64,000 bases of DNA, from NCBI RefSeq assembly GCF_001908275.1, contig NZ_CP018620.1, forward strand, positions 2,604,001 to 2,668,000, given 5' to 3'. A model generated the notes under the pieces. That model was given only the letters and a program-made list of their open reading frames with translations, made no database searches and was not told where the DNA came from. This document shows positions 43,381 through 50,017 of this stretch, piece by piece. The DNA comes from Paenibacillus xylanexedens. GTDB taxonomy: Bacteria; Bacillota; Bacilli; Paenibacillales; Paenibacillaceae. A program made the translations under genes and the position numbers. How positions within the stretch are numbered: the stretch's first letter is position 1; each line of letters begins with the position of its first letter.

Positions 43381-44460
43381 ATGAAAAGAGAAATCATAGA
43401 TCAATATGAAAAATTAGCAGCCCCACCAAAAGATGCTGATGGAAATTGGTATAGACAAAGAGGAAGAGAACTAGAAGTTCTTGTTCAGAAACTTCTAGAT
43501 TTAGAAAAGCTTGAACCTAGAATGCGATATAGACCTGAAGGAGAAGAAATCGATGGTTCCTTTCTGTTAGGGGATAAGGTATATTTGCTTGAACTAAAGT
43601 GGCATAGTGTAGAACTTCCTGCATCATCTATATATCAATTTAAGGGGAAAGTAGATGGGAAGCTTTTAGGAACTATAGGTATTTTCATTTCATTATCAGG
43701 ATATAGCAAGGATGCTGTTGACGCACTGAGTCTAGGGAAAACTTTAAATGTTATTTTATTTGATAAAGAGGACTTTGAAGTTTGTGTAAAAGAAGAGTAT
43801 GGATTTAGAAAGGTACTAACTACTAAATTGAGACAGGCTGCTGAGGAAGGTATAGTTTTCTTCCCGTATAACTCAGTAAGTATACAAAATGATTTAAAGG
43901 AAACGATAGAGCCTACTCTACCTCAAGTATTAAGTTATCAATCTATTTCCGGAAGTATTGTGAGTGAAAATCAGATAAATAAGATTAATACCGACATAAT
44001 ATTAATATGCGAAGGCAATAGGGATAGAGAGATATTGTTAGGACTTATGAAAAAAATTATAAAAGATAAACCTATTAAACGAGTAACTATAGTTGTCGCC
44101 ATGGGAAAATATGTAATGCCTAAAGTTATTAATTCAGTAAGGTCACAGGTAGATTCTGATGCAGATATCTTAGTTATTGTTGATTCAGATGGTGAAATAG
44201 ATAAAACTATGAATTTCTTTATAGAAAAGGCACATTTAAAACCTAACAACATTATTATTACAGATCCTTATATTGAGACTTGGATATTTAATGAATTACC
44301 AGATAGAATATCAGACTATATGCAGCGAAATGCTCAGCGATCCAATCAAACTGTTGAACAATATATCAAAGGTATTGTTGATTCCATTAAAATTGATGAC
44401 TTAATCAAAAAAGATAATAGTTTTGAGAAATTCTATAATTCCATTGTGATCAAAAAATAG
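43381..44460 (+). CDS. Cassette 8: restriction-nuclease domain fused to TOPRIM-like domain
   Basis: 359 residues. The N-terminal part (1-130) has a PD-(D/E)XK core: Asp 58 in EIDGSF, then Glu 71 and Lys 73 in LLELKWHS, as in Mrr/NERD-like restriction domains. The C-terminal part (about 205-330) reads like a TOPRIM or DUF4435-type domain: ILICEGNRDREIL (Glu 211), VIVDSDGE (Asp 268, Asp 270) and DPYIETWIF. Nuclease plus TOPRIM resembles OLD-family and related anti-phage effectors, but I know no named family with this order. AAGGAGG precedes ATG 43381. Confidence 0.7.
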   Translation: MKREIIDQYEKLAAPPKDADGNWYRQRGRELEVLVQKLLDLEKLEPRMRYRPEGEEIDGSFLLGDKVYLLELKWHSVELPASSIYQFKGKVDGKLLGTIGIFISLSGYSKDAVDALSLGKTLNVILFDKEDFEVCVKEEYGFRKVLTTKLRQAAEEGIVFFPYNSVSIQNDLKETIEPTLPQVLSYQSISGSIVSENQINKINTDIILICEGNRDREILLGLMKKIIKDKPIKRVTIVVAMGKYVMPKVINSVRSQVDSDADILVIVDSDGEIDKTMNFFIEKAHLKPNNIIITDPYIETWIFNELPDRISDYMQRNAQRSNQTVEQYIKGIVDSIKIDDLIKKDNSFEKFYNSIVIKK

Positions 44461-44492
44461 TGCAATGTAGTTCAATGAAGAAAGAATACTTC

Positions 44493-44587
44493 ACATAACA
44501 TGATATTCACGTTGCGGATATTCGTCCTTGGTCCGGCATACGCCGGACACCAGCATATGCTGGGTCGTGAATACAGGAACGTTAGGC
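44493..44587 (+). repeat. attC 8
   Basis: R'' ACATAAC (44493-44499), stem TATTCACG/CGTGAATA, inner stems CCGGCATACGCCGG and CAGCATATGCTG, R' GTTAGGC (44581-44587). R'' exactly complements TTATGT of cassette 8. 95 bases. Confidence 0.9.
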
Positions 44588-44615
44588 GAAATTCAAATAA
44601 GGGAATGAATATTAA

Positions 44616-45191
44616 ATGAAATTAGATAGACTGAAAAATCTTTATATAGGAATGAAGAACAGTAAGATAGAACGGTACAAGATTCAATTTACATTCAATA
44701 ATGTATCATTTGATGTATTTTTCTTTATTGATGAGAATCCTTATCTTCTGGTATTTGGAGTAAAGGCGGTGAATTTTTATTTCGAAGTTAAAGTAAAACC
44801 TGGATTTAGTATAGATACATTTCTTCCTAAAGATATACATACAAGGTTAATGGCGATGCTAAATCTTAAGTACGATCCGAATAGCTCGTTTAAACTGAAT
44901 TATTTTTTTGAGGAATTCAACAAAAAAATCCCTCAAAAGGTAGTGCTGAGTAACCAACCAAAGTCGAATGAAGTTGGTTGCTTTCGAAAAAACGTAGAAG
45001 AGAATGATAAAGTGTATTTTCTTGGTTGGAGAGATAATCAGACTAGAAACGAAAATGTAAGTTTTAAAAACCTAATGAAAACAAAAGCGCTCCTTGGTAA
45101 TACAGCTTATGAAAGAAGTAGACAGAAGAATTTTAGTAGTAGATGGACGGAAGATATTGAATTGGCCCAAGAATTCTACCTTCCAGATTAA
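44616..45191 (+). CDS. Cassette 9: DUF6037-like protein
   Basis: 191 residues, soluble. LKNLYIGMKNSKIERYKIQF, VSFDVFFFIDENPYLLVFG and LNYFFEEFNKKIP resemble the DUF6037 pattern, a family of unknown function found in mobile regions; the match is from memory and partial. GGGAATG precedes ATG. No catalytic motif. Confidence 0.55.
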   Translation: MKLDRLKNLYIGMKNSKIERYKIQFTFNNVSFDVFFFIDENPYLLVFGVKAVNFYFEVKVKPGFSIDTFLPKDIHTRLMAMLNLKYDPNSSFKLNYFFEEFNKKIPQKVVLSNQPKSNEVGCFRKNVEENDKVYFLGWRDNQTRNENVSFKNLMKTKALLGNTAYERSRQKNFSSRWTEDIELAQEFYLPD

Positions 45192-45210
45192 TTAGAAAGA
45201 TTCGAACTTC

Positions 45211-45306
45211 ACCTAACATAATATTCACGCTGCGAGCATTCGCTCTTGGTCCGGCATTCGCCGAACACCCGACATGCGTCGGGTCGTGAATACGGGAACG
45301 TTATCC
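45211..45306 (+). repeat. attC 9
   Basis: R'' ACCTAAC (45211-45217), stem TATTCACG/CGTGAATA, inner stems GAGC/GCTC and CCCGACATGCGTCGGG, R' GTTATCC (45300-45306). R'' matches TTAGGC of cassette 9 apart from the last base. 96 bases. Confidence 0.88.
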
Positions 45307-45360
45307 GAAATACTCGATAAATCTAAAATAGACAAGATAAAGCATAAAGGAGGTTTTTTA

Positions 45361-46065
45361 ATGAAAGAAGTAATTATAAGGCATGGTGGAGATTATTTGC
45401 CAATTGACGATATTGACTTTTCAATAATAGCAAATGATCTTAGGTCTCTCCCATTCTATAGAGATGATTTATTTCTTGGAATGCAGGCAATGAATATTGG
45501 TATTATTGACCCTAACATTACTCAATTCGAGTCTGACTTATTAAAAACGTATTTTGAGAAAGAGAGAACACCATCTTATGAAGCAATGACTGTAGGAGCA
45601 TTCTCTCAAATGTGGATTTTCGCATTATATGAAGTTCTACGTATGTGGCGGGAACGAAAGTATGATTTTTCTAAACTATTCAAAAACGGTGGGATAGATT
45701 TAAAACTAAAATCACTTGCTGATAATGAAGATGAAATGAATATAACATCACATGCTCGAAGGAGACAATTGGAGAAATATCGAGATGAACTGTCTTTTAG
45801 GGATGAAGTTGAACATTGCTGGATTCAATTAGAACCAGTATATCGGTTGGTTGAATTATATAGAATGAATATGGCAAAACACGCGGCACCGGGCAAGAGC
45901 AATGCTATTCCAATGGCCCCCGGCTATGGGCGAATTAATATGCTTTGTGGCGCATTAGATTATGAGTTGCTTTTAGATAGAGATAGTTATGAATTGCTCA
46001 ATAGAAGAGATGTTGCAGATAATTTGAGAGAAGCTCTGTTAGTTATTAGAGCTAATAATAAATAA
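45361..46065 (+). CDS. Cassette 10: protein of unknown function
   Basis: 234 residues from ATG 45361, which follows AAGGAGG; the frame is open back into attC 9 but that part has no start signal. Helical, acidic, with IGAFSQMWIFALYEVLRMW-like hydrophobic helix and EVEHCWIQLEPVYRLVELYR. No domain recognised; may be another HEPN-like helical protein. Complete and well spaced. Confidence 0.65.
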   Translation: MKEVIIRHGGDYLPIDDIDFSIIANDLRSLPFYRDDLFLGMQAMNIGIIDPNITQFESDLLKTYFEKERTPSYEAMTVGAFSQMWIFALYEVLRMWRERKYDFSKLFKNGGIDLKLKSLADNEDEMNITSHARRRQLEKYRDELSFRDEVEHCWIQLEPVYRLVELYRMNMAKHAAPGKSNAIPMAPGYGRINMLCGALDYELLLDRDSYELLNRRDVADNLREALLVIRANNK

Positions 46066-46098
46066 AGTTCTGTAGATTAATCGAGAAGTTGAATACTT

Positions 46099-46140
46099 CG
46101 GATAACAAAATATTCACGCTGCGGGCCGTTTGGCCCTAGA
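46099..46140 (+). repeat. attC 10, truncated
   Basis: R'' GGATAAC (46099-46105), TATTCACG L'' box, GGGCC/GGCCC inner stem; then the match ends and the right half (L', R') is missing. R'' exactly complements TTATCC at the start of cassette 10, so the cassette was formerly intact. Confidence 0.82.
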
Positions 46141-46300
46141 TCATCCAGAAGTTAATACAAAGAAGGATAGAATAGGAAATGATGAAAAAAAATCTTGGTG
46201 TGAACATTAATGGGGAAACGAGTAAGAAGATATGTTTACAAGATTCGACATAAAACTAATTAAATGTTTTTATAAGCCATTCAATGAGGACAAAAAAATC
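46141..46300 (+). other. Cassette 11 remnant without an intact gene
   Basis: Only about 160 bases remain between the truncated attC 10 and attC 11. A tail-like frame (NTKKDRIGNDEKKSWCEH) ends at 46217, and a 23-codon ATG frame is also open; neither has support as a gene. This is a deletion scar that removed a cassette front and half an attC. Confidence 0.45.
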
Positions 46301-46394
46301 ACATAACATAATATTTGGGCTGAGGACATTCGTCCTGGGTCCGGCGTTCGCCTTATAAGCGACAGACGTTGGGTCGTGAATATTTATGTTAGGC
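46301..46394 (+). repeat. attC 11, degenerate middle
   Basis: R'' ACATAAC (46301-46307), left TATTTGGG instead of TATTCACG, inner GGACATTCGTCC, right CGTGAATA, R' GTTAGGC (46388-46394). Last recognised site; the cassette beyond it has no attC. Confidence 0.78.
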
Positions 46395-46483
46395 GAAATT
46401 ACATACGTGAGAACACTGAATTATGTCTAGTCTGTTTAAGTGTTATTTATAAACGTCAATTAAATTATTATGGAGGTTACAAT

Positions 46484-47224
46484 ATGACAAATAATAATAG
46501 TATGCTGAGTTACATTTTAAAATATAAGGAAATTTATTTTCTTGTACCAGCAATAATATATGTTATTGGTTTTCTTTGTCTTCAAGGTAGTTTCAGTGCA
46601 ATAAATGGAGATACATTAATGTCGGATCTAGCATTCCCTTTGTATCCTTTTAATTTTGAAGTATATCTTTATAAAGGTTTATTTATTTCACTTGGATTGT
46701 TACTGCCATTTATTTGTTTAGCATTCCCAGTAGTACGTTTTTTCATTAACAAATTTAATTCCCCATTTAAAAAAGGATTTTACATTGTGTTAGCTTCTTT
46801 CTGGTTTCACGGAATTACACTATTTTTTTATCAAATGACTAAAAACTACTTAAGTGATCATTTAAACGAACTACATTTATTGATTTACTTTTTTATTTAC
46901 TTCTCATTATTCATCTATATTTTTCTTTGTGCTAAATCATATAGAAGAGGCCAGCGAAGACTAATCCTGTTTACCTCTTCTATTTTTCTAATAATTTCTT
47001 TATGTACACATGTTTACTGGCTTGGTCAATTAACACAAGCTAACAAGATAGCCAGCTTCATAGATGGAAAAAAAGTAAGAACAATGCATATAGAAACTGA
47101 AAAAGGAACCTACGATATGTTGATCTATGATATTAATAAAGAACTAGCCACTGGTATTGATAGAAACAAAAATATTGTTACTATACCAATGGATAAGATT
47201 AATTCAATGGAGATTAAGAATTAA
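46484..47224 (+). CDS. Polytopic membrane protein of unknown function (array end)
   Basis: 246 residues from ATG 46484 (GGAGG seven bases upstream; the open frame before it starts inside attC 11). Five hydrophobic segments (about 17-36, 58-80, 98-116, 129-149, 158-178) precede a soluble C-terminal domain (IASFIDGKKVRTMHIETEKGTYDMLIYD). Family not recognised. It follows the last attC and begins with TTAGGC at the junction, so it is the front of a last cassette whose own attC is lost. Confidence 0.62.
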   Translation: MTNNNSMLSYILKYKEIYFLVPAIIYVIGFLCLQGSFSAINGDTLMSDLAFPLYPFNFEVYLYKGLFISLGLLLPFICLAFPVVRFFINKFNSPFKKGFYIVLASFWFHGITLFFYQMTKNYLSDHLNELHLLIYFFIYFSLFIYIFLCAKSYRRGQRRLILFTSSIFLIISLCTHVYWLGQLTQANKIASFIDGKKVRTMHIETEKGTYDMLIYDINKELATGIDRNKNIVTIPMDKINSMEIKN

Positions 47225-47465
47225 CAATGTGTATCTAATTAAACTTATAAATACATTGGGAATACCATTGACAAGAGTGGTTGAAAATGAAGAAAATTAT
47301 GGAGCAGAATAAAAGCAAATCATTATTACCTTCTCTAAGGTTTGTCTATTGCAAGGCCAAGTTTTAAAATAATTGTTTTGATTATTATTTTGTACGGTTC
47401 ACCATCTACCCAGAAGAAGGAAATTGTTGCTTGGTGGGAGTAATGAAAAAATTAAATGATGTTCT

Positions 47466-47717
47466 TTACTCCCCAACTTCCCCAAGCAAATACCCCACAG
47501 AAACTTCCAAAGCCCTCGCAATCATCACCACTTCATAATCTTGAACGAGACGATATTGACCCTCCAAACGAGAAAGACTGGTCTGACTGATATCCAAGCC
47601 CAATGTTTGCAATCTGGCGAGGAATTCTCGTTGTTTGATTCCTTTACTTTTTCGGATAGCTACCACTCTGGAGCCAATAATATTTTTGTCGCCAGGTGGT
47701 TCTCGTCTATGCTTCAT
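47466..47717 (-). CDS. XRE-family transcriptional regulator
   Basis: 83 residues, essentially one Cro/CI helix-turn-helix: GSRVVAIRKSKGIKQREFLARLQTL, then the recognition helix SQTSLSRLEGQYR, DYEVVMIARALEVSVGYLLG. No sensor domain. Its start is 48 bases from a palindrome with three half-sites (47765-47816), probably its own operator, shared with the divergent Spo0E-like gene at 47881. Confidence 0.85.
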   Translation of the reverse strand: MKHRREPPGDKNIIGSRVVAIRKSKGIKQREFLARLQTLGLDISQTSLSRLEGQYRLVQDYEVVMIARALEVSVGYLLGEVGE

Positions 47718-47764
47718 TATGTTCCCCCCTCATTTCATCCAAATTGTATGAGAAATAATGGTTG

Positions 47765-47816
47765 TTTTAATGCGGAAATCGCATTAAAATGAAATAAACC
47801 GATAATCGCATTAAAA
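47765..47816. promoter_or_regulatory. Operator with three half-sites
   Basis: TTTTAATGCG (47765-47774), five-base spacer, CGCATTAAAA (47780-47789) form a perfect palindrome, and a third CGCATTAAAA is at 47807-47816. It lies between the XRE regulator (-) and the Spo0E-like gene (+). Confidence 0.78.
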
Positions 47817-47880
47817 ATGACTGCTCCGTCTAGCATTAACAAGACATGGCGCAGTTTAGACCCATCAGAGAGGTGGATGT

Positions 47881-48066
47881 ATGAGCCGGTTGCTTGACTT
47901 ATTGGAAGAGGAACGGCGCAAACTTAATCAGCTAGGTGAGGCATCCTTGAAGCAAGCGATTCCGTTGTGGGACAATCCCGAGGTTCAGGAACAGAGCCAA
48001 AGGGTGGATGAACTGGTGGCACGAGTTAGTGAAATGAGGGCGAAGCATAGCCGAGTTGCACGATGA
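47881..48066 (+). CDS. Spo0E-like aspartyl-phosphate phosphatase
   Basis: 61 residues; two helices with the family signature SQRVDELV (residues 39-46) seen as SQxxDxLI in Spo0E proteins, which remove the phosphate from Spo0A and so delay sporulation. AGAGAGGTGG precedes ATG. The neighbouring XRE regulator with its shared operator probably controls it. Confidence 0.72.
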   Translation: MSRLLDLLEEERRKLNQLGEASLKQAIPLWDNPEVQEQSQRVDELVARVSEMRAKHSRVAR

Positions 48067-48102
48067 TGAGTACGGTACATAATGCTTAGGGGAGGAGAAG
48101 CA

Positions 48103-48405
48103 ATGGATTTTCCACGCTGGATGCAACGAGCGATTCAAGTAAGACTGAATGAGGTGACTGCCCAGATCGAACATGATCCTGAACTGAGTCGAGTACGTGG
48201 GGGAACAGACGAAGCGTTTGAAGTTTTGTTTGCAGGTAAGGATGTCGAGCAGACACCTGAATATATCGAGTGGGAGAATCGTTATATTGTCAGCAAAGGC
48301 ATAGAAAATGAGCGGTTGTATATGCAGGGACTACGAGATGGCATTCAGCTCACAGTATCCTTGCTGGGTCAGTCGATGCCAGAGGAGACCGATACAGAGG
48401 CTTGA
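48103..48405 (+). CDS. Small conserved protein of unknown function
   Basis: 100 residues from ATG 48103, which follows GGGGAGGAG; the ATG at 48082 has no site. It is helical and acidic (RWMQRAIQVRLNEVTAQIEH; YIEWENRYIVSKGIENERLYMQGLRDGIQL), with the look of a small cytoplasmic Paenibacillus protein; no domain known. It lies 36 bases after the Spo0E-like gene, probably the same transcript. Confidence 0.6.
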   Translation: MDFPRWMQRAIQVRLNEVTAQIEHDPELSRVRGGTDEAFEVLFAGKDVEQTPEYIEWENRYIVSKGIENERLYMQGLRDGIQLTVSLLGQSMPEETDTEA

Positions 48406-48461
48406 TCCTCCACTAAGGCGAACCCATAAGTCAGGGGAAGCTACCTCGACCTTAACTTATA

Positions 48462-48504
48462 AACCGGAGCCGAAGCGTGAATCTATCGCTTCGGCTCCGG
48501 TTTT
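48462..48504 (+). terminator. Rho-independent terminator
   Basis: AACCGGAGCCGAAGCG / CGCTTCGGCTCCGGTT stem, nearly perfect, then TTTT. Confidence 0.88.
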
Positions 48505-48600
48505 GATACTCTATTTTTCCAAATTCTAAATTAAGGAAAGGAGGGCGTTAATGATGTGTTAAGCTTAAAGAAACAAGAGTAGAAGCGAGGTATGGTTATT

Positions 48601-49200
48601 ATGAAAAAAAGATCTAAATACTTAATCTTGCTTTTTATGTTTATTGCGATTGTGTTTGTTCTACTTTTTTTGAATACCAATATAAATGAAGCCAATGAGC
48701 CAGTGGTTAATGGCAATATCATTCACGTCAAAAACTTTGATCTGGATGCTAAATCAACGAATTTAAAGACTATGACAGAAGGGTCGATATTCGTTGAGGG
48801 TGAGAAGGAGCATATTGATCATATCAAGATAGTAGCACATGTAGAGATTGACCCCACTGACTGGGGTGGTGTTGCATTTTATATCCCTGATCAATGGAGT
48901 GTCTCAAGTATCACCAGCAGTTATCCTGAACATCAATCGAAGTTAAAGCCTGCTGAGTATGTATCCACCTGGATGAATTCTTCTAATGACTCTTCATGGC
49001 GAACGATGATTGAGATTGGGAGAGAACGAAATTACATAGCAAATGGCGGAGGCACTGGAACGATTGTGATCGAGTTAAGTCCAGATCAAAAGGGTATGTC
49101 CCCCTCTGAGTCATTAAAAATTGGTATTGAGGTCGGATCAGAAGAGAAAAATGGAAACCGAATTATGGGTACGGATTCTGTTAAAGTTCCTGTATTTTGA
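48601..49200 (+). CDS. Membrane-anchored protein of unknown function
   Basis: 199 residues. Anchor (KYLILLFMFIAIVFVLLFL) plus a beta-rich extracytoplasmic domain with VEIDPTDWGGVAFYIPDQWSVSS. ATG 48601 is chosen over ATG 48592 because GAGG is nine bases before it. No family recognised. Confidence 0.62.
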   Translation: MKKRSKYLILLFMFIAIVFVLLFLNTNINEANEPVVNGNIIHVKNFDLDAKSTNLKTMTEGSIFVEGEKEHIDHIKIVAHVEIDPTDWGGVAFYIPDQWSVSSITSSYPEHQSKLKPAEYVSTWMNSSNDSSWRTMIEIGRERNYIANGGGTGTIVIELSPDQKGMSPSESLKIGIEVGSEEKNGNRIMGTDSVKVPVF

Positions 49201-49305
49201 AGTATTTAATCGTGATTGTTTTATTTGGGAAATGAAAACTGTACAGACCTATGATAAGTCAAATATAAAAGAGAAATATGGAAATTAAACTTTGGAGGTG
49301 CTGAC

Positions 49306-49890
49306 ATGAAAAAGTGGATAATGGCAGGAGTTATAGCTGTGATGGGGGTTAGCATTTTTTTTGGATATAAGCATTTAAATGCACAAGAAATACGTCCAGA
49401 TGCAGATTACCACAATTACGCTCTTTCTGAGATAGAATCATTAGCTACTGTAATTGTGGAGGCTGATTGGGAAGAGGAAACGAATTCAATCGTTGAATTA
49501 GATCAAAAGGATAAGTATCCATTGGACACACGTACATTTTCAAATATAAAAGTGAAGAAAGTATACAAGGGTGCAGTGAAGGAGGGGGAGGAACTAAACG
49601 TAGTTGAATACTATGCCAAGTGGAGAGATGTGGCAGGTGCATATGTAAAATATCCAAATGAATTGTATCAACCTTTAACGTCGGGTAAAAACTATCTATT
49701 GTTTTTATATCAAAGTCCAGAGGAACCTTCAGGTTCATATGAGATCATCGGCAACCATCAGGGTAAATATGTTTACCCGGAAAGTCAAAGTAATATGAGT
49801 ATTCAATCCACTAGTGATCTGGATATTGCCGAAAAAGATGAACATTATTCTGCCTTATATAACGATGTAAGTGAAAAGTATTTTAAGTAG
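49306..49890 (+). CDS. Secreted protein of unknown function, related to the one at 20831
   Basis: 194 residues with an N-terminal signal (KKWIMAGVIAVMGVSIFFGYK), then IESLATVIVEADWEEE, IKVKKVYKGAVKEGEELNV and LTSGKNYLLFLYQSPEEPSG. The order of VIVEA, then VKxVYKG and 'YLLFLY' parallels the protein at 20831-21433 and suggests one exported family. GGAGGTG at the start. Function unknown. Confidence 0.62.
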   Translation: MKKWIMAGVIAVMGVSIFFGYKHLNAQEIRPDADYHNYALSEIESLATVIVEADWEEETNSIVELDQKDKYPLDTRTFSNIKVKKVYKGAVKEGEELNVVEYYAKWRDVAGAYVKYPNELYQPLTSGKNYLLFLYQSPEEPSGSYEIIGNHQGKYVYPESQSNMSIQSTSDLDIAEKDEHYSALYNDVSEKYFK

Positions 49891-49943
49891 CACAATGGAT
49901 ATTATTTGAATTACAGAGGGGAAGCGACCCTGATCTACACTTA

Positions 49944-49988
49944 AAACCCCGAGCCGAAGCGTGATTAACTCGCTTCGGCTCGGGGTTT
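49944..49988. terminator. Bidirectional terminator
   Basis: 18-base perfect stem AAACCCCGAGCCGAAGCG / CGCTTCGGCTCGGGGTTT, with T-runs on both strands. It lies between the convergent genes ending at 49890 (+) and 50018 (-). Confidence 0.88.
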
Positions 49989-50017
49989 AATGATCTACTT
50001 TTTACAACATAAAATTC

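Larger units (their letters stand above)
36892..46394 (+). mobile_element. Integron-like gene cassette array
   Basis: Eleven directly oriented attC-type repeats (one truncated) separate cassettes, each usually with one gene on the plus strand. By the G^TT rule the cassettes run 36892-37757, 37758-38619, 38620-40240, 40241-41305, 41306-41792, 41793-42388, 42389-43345, 43346-44581, 44582-45300, 45301-~46140 and ~46141-46388. Each cassette's first bases complement its own R'' box. No IntI gene is present; the only recombinase is the broken one at 35651-36766. The array would be called a CALIN if that enzyme is unrelated. Confidence 0.85.

Noticed and set aside
37668..46394. CRISPR array
   Set aside because: The repeats are 78-177 bases with internal stems, spaced by whole genes; there are no short spacers and no cas genes.
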